Source: Cerasibacillus terrae
GTDB lineage: Bacteria; Bacillota; Bacilli; Bacillales; Amphibacillaceae
Length of the DNA: 64,000 nucleotides
Direction: 5' to 3'
Assembly: GCF_008039555.1 (NCBI RefSeq)
Contig: NZ_VDUW01000003.1
Coordinates: 124,001 to 188,000 of the forward strand
Numbering within the stretch: position 1 is the first letter of the stretch; each line of letters opens with the position of its first letter. Below the pieces are notes generated by a model. The model searched no databases. It was not told the DNA's origin and was given only the letters and a program-made list of their open reading frames with translations. A program made the position numbers and the translations under genes. This document shows, in pieces, positions 35,133 to 42,620 of this stretch.

Positions 35133-35175
35133 TGTGAGGTAGCTCACATTAAATAAACTTGTTGCCATTTATAAT
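35133..35175 (+). promoter_or_regulatory. Crp/Fnr-type promoter of the third DUF2249 gene
   Basis: TGTGA-GGTAGC-TCACA (35133-35148), a perfect box within AATGTGA/TCACATT, then 21 nt, then a perfect -10 TATAAT (35170-35175). Confidence 0.92.
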
Positions 35176-35205
35176 GAAGTTAATCACGATGAAGGAGGCA
35201 ATAAA

Positions 35206-35445
35206 ATGGAAAATGTAGAATACGCAGTAAAAATTCATGCACCAAATATAGAGCCGAGATTTCGCCACCAACATATTTTCGATGAATTCGACGGAATGAC
35301 TTCTGGACAATTCATGGAATTATCAAATGATCATGACCCAAAACCTCTTCATTATCAATTCATGATGGAAAGAAAAGACCAGTTCAGCTGGGAATACTTA
35401 GAAGATGGTCCAACATTATGGAGAATAGCAATTGGAAAAAAATAA
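35206..35445 (+). CDS. DUF2249-domain protein, 79 aa
   Basis: VKIHAPNIEPRFRHQHIFDEF and LSNDHDPKPLHYQFMMERKD form the third DUF2249-type module of this island, somewhat longer at the end and His-rich (six His). AAGGAGG sits before the ATG. Monocistronic, with the strongest Crp/Fnr box of the island and a strong terminator, so probably abundant under anaerobic or NO conditions. Function inferred from context only. Confidence 0.82.
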   Translation: MENVEYAVKIHAPNIEPRFRHQHIFDEFDGMTSGQFMELSNDHDPKPLHYQFMMERKDQFSWEYLEDGPTLWRIAIGKK

Positions 35446-35455
35446 TACAAACCTG

Positions 35456-35490
35456 AAAAAAGCCAAACGATCATTCGCTTGGCTTTTTTT
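35456..35490 (+). terminator. Terminator of the third DUF2249 gene
   Basis: AAAAAAGCCAA/TTGGCTTTTTTT stem extended by CG/CG, with a T run. Confidence 0.92.
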
Positions 35491-35733
35491 ATTCGACTGT
35501 TTTTTTAGAGAATAATTAAATTTTTCTTTATTATTTTTCTGCAGTATGATTCGTGACTTAAGTCATGGGCTGAAATAATCAAAAACTATATATTTAAAGT
35601 AAATAATAGAAACTATGTATCCAAATATACTTTATAGAGTAGTATTTCAGAAATAAAATATATTTAAAAATTACTTTTGAAATATATTTTTGTGAACAAA
35701 AGATGAACACTTTGCTATAAATCACACTCTTTC

Positions 35734-35776
35734 AGTGATAAAGTTCACTAAATCTTAAATGAATATCTACTACACT
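35734..35776 (+). promoter_or_regulatory. Crp/Fnr-type promoter of the CuA heme-copper operon
   Basis: AGTGA-TAAAGT-TCACT (35734-35749), then 21 nt, then -10 TACACT (35771-35776). The rest of 35491-35733 is AT-rich with no gene. Confidence 0.82.
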
Positions 35777-35817
35777 GAAGATGGAATTAGAAAATAAGGG
35801 AACAGGGGGTCAATTTC

Positions 35818-35955
35818 ATGAAACAATCAAATACCAAAGACATTCAAGAGGAAAACTCTTTAAAAGGAGCGTTATTTTCAACGATTGTTTTTGTAGGCGG
35901 CGGTATTTTGTTCTTTATCGTTCTTTTATTTTATTTCTATATGATTAGAGTATAA
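35818..35955 (+). CDS. Small subunit IIa of the CuA heme-copper enzyme, 45 aa
   Basis: Not a long reading frame but clear: ATG behind ACAGGGGGT, 45 residues, one TM helix (LFSTIVFVGGGILFFIVLLF) preceded by an acidic N-terminus (NTKDIQEENSLKGA). ba3-type enzymes carry exactly such a one-helix subunit IIa, completing the first TM helix of subunit II. It is 13 bp ahead of the subunit II gene. Confidence 0.85.
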   Translation: MKQSNTKDIQEENSLKGALFSTIVFVGGGILFFIVLLFYFYMIRV

Positions 35956-35968
35956 GGGGGAGAAAATA

Positions 35969-36436
35969 ATGAAGATGCATCGTTTTGAAGAAATATGGCT
36001 TATCTTTGCTGTTGTTATTATAGTAGGGTCGATGGTCATTACCGGGTATCAAGCATTTGCTTTAGGAATGGGTCCTCCAAGTGGAAAGGAAGTCATTGAT
36101 CCACAAAAAGTTGATGAGACAGCGCCATTTGACAATCCGGGAGTTTTCGAAGTTGGAGACAAGGAATATGAGGTTGTGATGACGCTACAGGCCTTTAGCT
36201 TTGATCCAGGTGAGATTGAAATTCCAGCAGGTTCAACTGTTCATTTTAAAATGACATCAAAAGATGTTGTGCATGGAGTTCAAATTGTCGATACAAACGT
36301 AAATGCGATGGTCCCACCAGGTCATATTCAAACTATTACACAGAAATTTGATGAGCCTGGAGAATATTTAATTTTATGTAATGAGTATTGTGGAACTGGC
36401 CACCAGTTGATGAGTGCAACCGTTACTGTGAAATAA
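35969..36436 (+). CDS. CuA-bearing subunit II, ba3 type
   Basis: 155 residues: one N-terminal TM helix (about 8-28) and a cupredoxin domain. The CuA ligands are all present: His102 (VVHGVQ), Cys137, Glu139, Cys141, His145 and Met148 in LCNEYCGTGHQLM. Short subunit II proteins with one TM helix belong to B-type (ba3) enzymes and to the related CuA-dependent NO reductases. It receives electrons from a cytochrome c-like donor outside the membrane. AAGGGGGAG precedes the ATG. Confidence 0.92.
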   Translation: MKMHRFEEIWLIFAVVIIVGSMVITGYQAFALGMGPPSGKEVIDPQKVDETAPFDNPGVFEVGDKEYEVVMTLQAFSFDPGEIEIPAGSTVHFKMTSKDVVHGVQIVDTNVNAMVPPGHIQTITQKFDEPGEYLILCNEYCGTGHQLMSATVTVK

Positions 36437-36461
36437 AGGAATTTAAGGGAGGAGGATTTAT

Positions 36462-38153
36462 ATGGAATCGGCAGTAAATCAATCATTTGTTCAGAAGACA
36501 AGTGAAAGAACAATGAAGTTTTTAGGTACAAATCCGAAAGACGCGAAATTATCATTAACATTTTTTGCTGTTTCATTTGTAGCATTATTGATCGGTGGAT
36601 TTTTAGGACTTCTTCAAGGGTTAGAACGTGCAGGTGTAATTACTATGCCAGCATGGTTTGACTACTATCAAACACTGACAACACACGGGATATTATTAAT
36701 TCTCATTTTTACTGGAGCATTTTTAATTGGGTATCTTTATGCAGGGGTCTCCCATACATTAGGTGGCTTACTTCCTAAAGTAAGAAAAATGGGATGGATC
36801 TCCTTTACATTAATTGTTATCGGAACAGTCGTTGTAGCATCTCAAATATTGATTGGTGAAGCATCTGTTCTTTATACATTCTACCCACCAATGGCAGCAT
36901 CACCGTGGTTTTATATTGGATTAGTATTTGTTGTTTTAGGTATATGGGTTGCTGCATTTGGTGTATTTATCAACGTAGCGAATTGGCGTAAAAGAAACAA
37001 AGGACAACACGTACCATTATTCTCCTATTTCGCCACAGGTATTTTCATATTATTATTTGTTGGTACATTAGGAGTAACATATGAAGTACTAACATTAATA
37101 CCTTGGGCTTTTGGATGGACAGACACAGTTAATGTAATGTTAAGTAGAACATTATTCTGGAGTTTTGGTCATACACTTGTAAACGTATGGTATTTAACAG
37201 CCGTATCTGCTTGGTATGTAGCAGTACCAAGAATTATCGGTGGTCGTCAATTTAGTGATACATTAGCACGTGCAGTTGTATTTTTACTTGTTGTTTTAAA
37301 CGTACCAGGTGGATTCCACCACCAAATTGTTGACCCTGGTTTTTCAGAAGGGCTTAAATTCATGCACGTATTCATGAGTTTATCTATTGGTTTCCCTTCT
37401 TTAATGACAGCTTTTGCGATGTTTGCAATGTTTGAACGCGCAGGAAGAAAAAAAGGTGGAAAAGGTCTATTAGGTTGGTTTAAGAAATTACCATGGAAAG
37501 ATGTTCGCTTCCTAGCACCATTTATTGCAATGGCTACATTTATTCCTGCCGGAGCAGGTGGAATTGCGCAAACAAACTTCCAATTAAACCAAGTTGTTCA
37601 TAATACACTATTTATTACAGGACACTTCCACTTAACAGTTGGAGTATCTGTAGCACTGACATTCTTTGGAATTGCTTACTGGCTTGTACCACACCTATCA
37701 AAACGTGTGATGACACCGCTAGTAAACAAATTAGCTATATGGCAAGTTGTTTTATGGACTGTAGGTATGGCATTTATGTCTGGAGCAATGCACACTGTAG
37801 GTTTATTCGGAGCACCACGTAGAACATCATTTACAACCTATAATGAAAGTGCACAAGCCCTTGGATGGGATCCATATTTAATCTTGGTAGCAGTCGGTGG
37901 AACACTATTACTTGTTTCTGTTGTAATGGTTGTATGTATCGTATTCCACTTAATGTTTAAGGCACCAAAAGGAGAAACAGAATTCCCTGTTGCAGAGGTA
38001 GAGGATGACGCAGCACCAACACCAAAATGGACAGAACGTTGGAGTGTTTGGATTGTGCTTATGATTGCTGTTATCTCTATGGGATATGTTATTCCACTTG
38101 TTGACTTAGTGATGAATGCGCCACCGGGATCACCACCATTTAAAACATGGTAG
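36462..38153 (+). CDS. Catalytic subunit I of a B-type heme-copper enzyme, probable CuA NO reductase
   Basis: 563 residues, about 13 TM helices. Heme b ligands: His75 (TLTTHG) and His390; heme a3/b3 ligand: His388 (ITGHFH). CuB ligands: His237 (SFGHTLVN) and His286-His287 (GGFHHQ). In ba3 oxidases the helix reads HPVVY, with a Tyr cross-linked to the first CuB His and needed for oxygen reduction. Here the equivalent residue is Asn241 (codon 37182-37184). Absence of this Tyr is typical of NO-reducing relatives such as sNOR/CuA-NOR of Bacillus. The neighbours (RIC, DUF2249, Crp/Fnr boxes) agree. A bona fide oxidase role is unlikely but not excluded. Confidence 0.88.
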   Translation: MESAVNQSFVQKTSERTMKFLGTNPKDAKLSLTFFAVSFVALLIGGFLGLLQGLERAGVITMPAWFDYYQTLTTHGILLILIFTGAFLIGYLYAGVSHTLGGLLPKVRKMGWISFTLIVIGTVVVASQILIGEASVLYTFYPPMAASPWFYIGLVFVVLGIWVAAFGVFINVANWRKRNKGQHVPLFSYFATGIFILLFVGTLGVTYEVLTLIPWAFGWTDTVNVMLSRTLFWSFGHTLVNVWYLTAVSAWYVAVPRIIGGRQFSDTLARAVVFLLVVLNVPGGFHHQIVDPGFSEGLKFMHVFMSLSIGFPSLMTAFAMFAMFERAGRKKGGKGLLGWFKKLPWKDVRFLAPFIAMATFIPAGAGGIAQTNFQLNQVVHNTLFITGHFHLTVGVSVALTFFGIAYWLVPHLSKRVMTPLVNKLAIWQVVLWTVGMAFMSGAMHTVGLFGAPRRTSFTTYNESAQALGWDPYLILVAVGGTLLLVSVVMVVCIVFHLMFKAPKGETEFPVAEVEDDAAPTPKWTERWSVWIVLMIAVISMGYVIPLVDLVMNAPPGSPPFKTW

Positions 38154-38162
38154 CCATTTACT

Positions 38163-38204
38163 GGAGATAGCCAACATAAATGGCTGTCTCCTTTCCTTTT
38201 TTAT
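38163..38204 (+). terminator. Terminator of the CuA heme-copper operon
   Basis: GGAGATAGCCA pairs with TGGCTGTCTCC across a short loop, followed by TTTCCTTTTTT. Confidence 0.88.
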
Positions 38205-38242
38205 ATAAAAGTTGGATTATAGGCAGATTATGCTCATACAAG

Positions 38243-38292
38243 TTATGTTATCAAGTAGTAAAACCCCACTGATTGAAGTTTCACTTTATTAT
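38243..38292 (+). repeat. One-hairpin dispersed repeat, copy G (decayed)
   Basis: ACCCCACTGATTGAAGTTTC followed by ACTTTATTATAG matches the 3' arm and tail of the copy at 51700. The 5' arm is mostly lost. Confidence 0.6.
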
Positions 38293-38309
38293 AGAAAGGT
38301 GTGGTGAAT

Positions 38310-38948
38310 ATGTCTAATAAGAAACGAACCACCATTTCTACCGTAATTGTGCTTGTGTTTGGTTTTATTTTGTTTTATATAGGTACTGATGGTTTTCAAG
38401 CATATACAGCGGAAACGGTAAGGACAAATGCACTCATTGAAAATAGCCCGAAATTCCCAGAAGTAACATTAGAAGATAGTAAGAAAAGAACTTATCCATT
38501 TTCGGAATTTGAAGGAAAATATGTATTCATTACATTTATTTATACAGCCTGTTCAGATGTATGCCCACAGCTTGAAGTGAATGTAGCAGAGGTATACAAA
38601 AATATTCCGGAAAAATTTATTGGAGAAGATATCGTATTTTTAAGTATTAGCTTTGATCCAAAACGGGATACACCTGAAGTCTTAGAAAAATACCGTTCTT
38701 ACTTTAATAGTGATGGAGAAACTTGGAGAATGGCTCGAATTAATGATCAAGAAGAATTAGATTCTCTCTTAAATCAATTTGGAGTAATCGTAATCCCTGA
38801 TGAACAAGGAGATTTTCAACATAATTCTGCATTTTATTTAGTTAACCCAGAGGGATATTTAACAGATGTATTAGATTTTACCGAAACAGATGAAGCAGTA
38901 GAAAAAGTCACAGAAATTCTGGAAAAAGAAGCGGGGGATACACAATGA
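38310..38948 (+). CDS. SCO1/SenC-type copper chaperone
   Basis: 212 residues with an N-terminal membrane anchor (about 8-25) and a thioredoxin-like domain. The copper site is complete: TACSDVCPQ (CxxxCP) and the distal His in FQHNSAFYLVNP. It builds the CuA centre of subunit II, encoded just upstream. The ATG 7 nt behind AAAGGTG is chosen over GTG codons three residues before. It overlaps the next gene by 4 nt (ATGA). Confidence 0.9.
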   Translation: MSNKKRTTISTVIVLVFGFILFYIGTDGFQAYTAETVRTNALIENSPKFPEVTLEDSKKRTYPFSEFEGKYVFITFIYTACSDVCPQLEVNVAEVYKNIPEKFIGEDIVFLSISFDPKRDTPEVLEKYRSYFNSDGETWRMARINDQEELDSLLNQFGVIVIPDEQGDFQHNSAFYLVNPEGYLTDVLDFTETDEAVEKVTEILEKEAGDTQ

Positions 38949-39502
38949 AACAAGCAAAGTATGGATTAATACTACTTCTATTTCTAATGGTCCCGCCTGT
39001 AATTGAATTATCGGAATCAATCATGAGCATTCATATGCACATGCAAATGCCATTATTGGGGATAGCTGGTATGCTGATGGTTCCTTATTTCAAAGAAAAA
39101 TTTCCTCGCTTTTTTGAAAAATGGAATGCCAATGGAATTCCTGGTATTTTATTATTTATGATTATTATCATTTATTGGTTGTTCCCCAGAACAATGGATG
39201 AAGCTTTAACTGTACCATATGTAGAAGTATTTAAGTTTATCAGCTGGCCATTTTTGGCTGGAGTTCCCTTACGAGATAGTTGGGGGAAATTAAGTGAACG
39301 TGCAAAAGGTATCTTTTTAATTGTGATTGGCATAATTTATACCGGTATGGGATTTCTGTACTTATTTGCCGAAGACCAGTTATGTAATAATTATTTAGTT
39401 ATTGAACAACGTGCATTAGGTTGGGGTTTCTTATTCATTGCACTAAGTATACTTCTCTACTATGCTCAGGATAAATTAATTGATCATTCTAAGTATGAGT
39501 GA
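38945..39502 (+). CDS. Membrane protein with His/Met-rich motif, possible copper handling
   Basis: 185 residues with about six TM helices. Near residue 28 it has SIHMHMQMPLL, a cluster of His and Met at a membrane edge like those of copper-handling membrane proteins (CtaG-like). A C-terminal YAQDKLIDHSKYE tail is cytoplasmic-looking. The start overlaps the SCO stop, so both work together, and copper delivery to CuA or CuB is inferred. I do not recognise the family with confidence. Confidence 0.65.
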   Translation: MKQAKYGLILLLFLMVPPVIELSESIMSIHMHMQMPLLGIAGMLMVPYFKEKFPRFFEKWNANGIPGILLFMIIIIYWLFPRTMDEALTVPYVEVFKFISWPFLAGVPLRDSWGKLSERAKGIFLIVIGIIYTGMGFLYLFAEDQLCNNYLVIEQRALGWGFLFIALSILLYYAQDKLIDHSKYE

Positions 39503-39540
39503 TTTGACCATTCAAGGACCTTTCCATCATACCCTTATGG

Positions 39541-39597
39541 TGCTAACACTCAGTTTGGGATGAAGAAAACCACCATTGATTGAAGTATGACTTTATG
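39541..39597 (+). repeat. One-hairpin dispersed repeat, copy H
   Basis: GCTAACACTCAG, GGGATGAAGAAAACC and ATTGATTGAAGTATGACTTT follow the same order as copy I at 51700, with several lost base pairs. Confidence 0.6.
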
Positions 39598-39638
39598 ACA
39601 TAACATTTCTTGACATATCTTGGTTTTAATTAAGAAAA

Positions 39639-39688
39639 TATCCTATAAGTAATAGGTGTTCCTATCTACTTATAGGATAGATTTTTTC
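39639..39688. terminator. Terminator of the YkvI-like gene
   Basis: TATCCTATAAGTA and TACTTATAGGATA form a 13-bp perfect stem; T-rich on both sides. Confidence 0.88.
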
Positions 39689-39692
39689 TTTA

Positions 39693-40742
39693 CTATTTTA
39701 ATTTTCGTAATGTAATCGGTGCAAGTATTAAGGCAATCATTAGGAAAAAACCGAGATATCCAATTAAAGAATACAATTTAGAAACCAATTGAGTAAATCC
39801 TACAAAACTAGCCGCAAATCCAATTAGGACAATGATGACCGTTGCAATGTAGAAAGATTTCGCTTCTAGATCAAAAAACCTGGCTACAAAAGCATAGAAC
39901 ATACTAATTCCTGTATTAAGGATCATCCCAAGTAGAATAATAAACATGAAGAGTCCTAATATAGGTGAGATATCGTTGGCAATTTTTAATAATGGCATAT
40001 CATATGATGTAACAACATCAACCTTCGAATAGATTGCTAAGTGGGTTAATCCAATTAAGACACCAATTCCTAAACCACCGAGTAGACCACCTAGAGCCGC
40101 AACACGCTCATTTTTCTCAGAAGCACCCATGACGATGGACATGCCTGCACCAACAGCAATATTAAAAGATACATAGTTGATAGAGGAGACAAACCAATTT
40201 GGTAAGGATGTGTCTATTTTTTTTGCAATGAATTCCAATTCAGTGAAACTCATTTCCATTGTAAATAGACTATAGATGGAGACGATGACGATAACGAAGA
40301 TTAATAACGGAGTCACACTACCAATTACTGAAATTACTTTGTTTACATTCAACATCATCGTAAGTATAATTATGATCGCAATGATTATACTACCGGTGCT
40401 AGGAGAAAGCCCAAATTGTTGATTTATTAAAGAACCCGCACCTGCAATCATAGAAACACCGACACCAAACAGTGTAAATAAAATAACTGCATCCACAATT
40501 ATTCCGAGATAACGCCCACTTATTGTATAAATGGCATCCCGATAGGAAACAGTTTGTAATCTACTACCTATTTTAGTTAAAACCATCCCTAGATAAGCAA
40601 ATAATACAGTGGATAATATAATACCAACCGTACCCATATGGCCAAAACTAGTAAAATACTGCAATGCTTCTTGCCCAGAAGCAGACCCTGCTCCAATAAT
40701 AATACCTATAAAGGCACTTGCAATTCTTAGAACCCTATACAA
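39693..40742 (-). CDS. YkvI-family membrane protein (LeuT-fold-like)
   Basis: 349 residues, about ten TM helices. It begins RVLRIASAFIGIIIGAGSASGQE, the strongly conserved helix 1 of B. subtilis YkvI-like proteins, which belong to the amino acid-polyamine-cation superfamily by fold. The TTG start at 40742 is preferred since GGGGGG lies 9 nt upstream; the in-frame ATG at 40760 has no site. Substrate unknown. It sits between the NO-reductase block and RIC but lacks a Crp/Fnr-type box. Confidence 0.8.
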   Translation of the reverse strand: MYRVLRIASAFIGIIIGAGSASGQEALQYFTSFGHMGTVGIILSTVLFAYLGMVLTKIGSRLQTVSYRDAIYTISGRYLGIIVDAVILFTLFGVGVSMIAGAGSLINQQFGLSPSTGSIIIAIIIILTMMLNVNKVISVIGSVTPLLIFVIVIVSIYSLFTMEMSFTELEFIAKKIDTSLPNWFVSSINYVSFNIAVGAGMSIVMGASEKNERVAALGGLLGGLGIGVLIGLTHLAIYSKVDVVTSYDMPLLKIANDISPILGLFMFIILLGMILNTGISMFYAFVARFFDLEAKSFYIATVIIVLIGFAASFVGFTQLVSKLYSLIGYLGFFLMIALILAPITLRKLK

Positions 40743-41110
40743 AAGATAATAACCCCCCATTATTTTCTACAATAATTTGTATGATTTCTGGTGGTATGTC
40801 TTTTTCTCCGCTTTAAAAGGGTTTTTAAAATGCAAACACTACTTTATAGGTTATATGATTACGTGACAAAAGTAAACGCTATTACATAGAAATAATAAAA
40901 AAAGACTATTATTCTAGCCAAAACAATCATTTTAATAATGTTCAGGAAATACATATCTTGGATGTACTAGTTTTCTTACGTATGTTCATAGGATGAAAAA
41001 ATTACATGATTTTAAGTCATGTTTTTTTTTATGAATTAATACTGATTTAAAGGATTCCAGATGCCATATTTGTAACTTTACGGTCATTAATCAAGAAAAG
41101 ATCATCCTTT
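40743..41110. other. Gene-free stretch
   Basis: I see no gene, repeat or clear promoter beyond AT-rich sequence. Confidence 0.4.
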
Positions 41111-41362
41111 TTGGATGAAGAAATAATTCATTTGTTTGTCTTAATTGGCTTTATTTATATTTTTCCGATGTTATTACAAAAATACGCGCCAGAATACCAA
41201 CTTGTTTCACCTGCGCAATATGTGTTAGGAGTCATCCCTTTTCTAATGTATTTTGAGGCAAGGTATGAAAGGGAAAGAAGTGGAATACGTCAAGATAGAC
41301 ATTTATCCATGAAAAATCGTTTTTATTTAAAAATGGAAAATATGAAACCGGATGATCGATGA
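41111..41362 (+). CDS. Hypothetical membrane protein, 83 aa
   Basis: TTG-initiated frame with two hydrophobic segments (IIHLFVLIGFIYIFPMLL and QYVLGVIPFLMYF) and a basic tail (YERERSGIRQDRH). Protein-like in composition, but I see no good ribosome binding site, so the start or even the gene is uncertain. It could be a remnant. Confidence 0.4.
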   Translation: MDEEIIHLFVLIGFIYIFPMLLQKYAPEYQLVSPAQYVLGVIPFLMYFEARYERERSGIRQDRHLSMKNRFYLKMENMKPDDR

Positions 41363-41415
41363 TATTAGGAAATCATTCCCTTTCTGAAGTGAAAATAGAA
41401 AACCATAAAAAAAAC

Positions 41416-41583
41416 CCCCTAAACATAAGATAATTTTAGGGGAAAAAGATTATGCATTTAAACAGTAAAAAAAGGATATATGCAAACTTAAAGATACAGT
41501 ATTGCTGTTCGTTTGAGGTGTAGTAAAACTGGTCTTTAAGTTTGCATGAACATCTATAGAGGAAGGGAGGTTCCCCTATAGAT
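41416..41583 (+). ncRNA. Structured intergenic region with three consecutive hairpins
   Basis: CCCCTAAA/TTTAGGGG (41416-41442); ATGCAAACTTAAAGA/TCTTTAAGTTTGCAT, a perfect 15-bp stem with a 38-nt loop (41480-41547); ATCTATAGAGG/CCCCTATAGAT (41552-41583). No gene lies inside. A small RNA or a leader is possible; direction is a guess. Confidence 0.4.
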
Positions 41584-41615
41584 GATATACGCGTTAGTGA
41601 TAAATAATGGATTTA

Positions 41616-41735
41616 TTTTAGCGTTACTAAAACCCCTGATTACTAGGTGGGAGTTATGTCGCTAAAATAAGTGTAACTAAGGATCAAATGGAGTAAAACT
41701 CCACTTGGATTTTTCAAGTTTTACTTAAAGGAAAC
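41616..41735 (+). repeat. Two-hairpin dispersed repeat, copy D
   Basis: TTTTAGCGTTAC pairs with GTTATGTCGCTAAAA around CCCCT/AGGTGGG. Then AAGTGTAACTAA and ATCAAATGGAGT/ACTCCACTTGGAT. Arms differ from copy C yet remain paired. Confidence 0.75.
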
Positions 41736-41758
41736 AACCTTTTAGAAAAAGGCTTTTA

Positions 41759-42451
41759 TTAAAGACGTTTAAATAAAATATTGTTTTCTAGATGAATATG
41801 TTGGAATGTATTTTCTTCCAACTCGGCTAACCGAGCATACGTCATTCGGTATGATCCACATGCATCAACAGGAATTTCAAATCCATTTGTAATAGATCTC
41901 ATTTGTTTTATTAAATCTCCTGTAGCATCATGCTCATCTTCTAAGTCACCATTTGCTACTCTTATTTTTTGTAGTAATTCATCACTCGGATTTTTTTCAT
42001 ACTCTTTGATTAATGGGAATACTTCATTGTCCTCTTTAATCGTATGCTCTTCCATTTCAACTTTGAATTCGTTATACAAACGATGTAACTCTTTTAAGTG
42101 TGGATGTCTTGCACCGTGCACACGGAAAATCTTCGTTACAAATTCACCTAATGCTGGAAGTTCCTGTTCCAAATATGCGTGATGTGTATTAGTTATATGA
42201 TCAACGAGTTTGGATAGTGGAACTGCATCCCAATCAATAATGTCATGATCTTCTTTTTTCCATTCTTTATATGCTGTATTTAACTCAGTTAAAATCTCTT
42301 CTTCTGGAAGGTTTTGATCCTTAAATGATTCTTTAAGGGGTTTGTCACCACCACAGCAGAAATCAATCGTATGTTTCTTAAATAAATCACTAGCTTGTGG
42401 AAATGTTTTTACAATGGATGCTGGTGTATGCTCAGCTGTAAATGTATTCAT
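41759..42451 (-). CDS. RIC (ScdA/YtfE) iron-sulfur cluster repair di-iron protein
   Basis: 230 residues. The N-terminal DUF542 segment has HTIDFCCGGDKPL; the rest is a hemerythrin-like four-helix bundle with His/Glu ligands spread over HITNTHHAYLEQELP, VHGARHPHL, MEEHTIKEDNEVFP, LEDEHDATGD and FQHIHLENNILF. RIC proteins restore Fe-S clusters damaged by NO or oxidants. ATG 42451 follows AAGGAGGGC. A Crp/Fnr-type promoter precedes it, linking it to the NO-reductase operon. Confidence 0.93.
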   Translation of the reverse strand: MNTFTAEHTPASIVKTFPQASDLFKKHTIDFCCGGDKPLKESFKDQNLPEEEILTELNTAYKEWKKEDHDIIDWDAVPLSKLVDHITNTHHAYLEQELPALGEFVTKIFRVHGARHPHLKELHRLYNEFKVEMEEHTIKEDNEVFPLIKEYEKNPSDELLQKIRVANGDLEDEHDATGDLIKQMRSITNGFEIPVDACGSYRMTYARLAELEENTFQHIHLENNILFKRL

Positions 42452-42482
42452 TAAATTGCCCTCCTTGTTATCGATTATCTTT

Positions 42483-42525
42483 ATCATAATGCAAATTACC
42501 TATTATTTCTGTGATAGAACTCACT
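42483..42525 (-). promoter_or_regulatory. Crp/Fnr-type promoter of the RIC gene (minus strand)
   Basis: TGTGA-TAGAAC-TCACT (42510-42525, plus-strand reading), then 21 nt towards the gene, then -10 TATGAT (42488-42483). Confidence 0.85.
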
Positions 42526-42620
42526 AATTTGAAGGGAAAACTAAAAAAACATTTAATTTGTGAATCCCACTGATATAATGAATAAAATAGGGTATTTCAA
42601 AAAAAATGAGGTGCTTTCCT

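Noticed and set aside
36462-38153. Ordinary ba3 cytochrome c oxidase
   Set aside because: The active-site Tyr is replaced by Asn (HTLVN) and the genomic setting is NO-related, so NO reductase is the better reading, though not proven.
41111-41362. Confident gene call for the 83-residue frame
   Set aside because: Kept only at low confidence: protein-like composition but no ribosome binding site and no recognised family.
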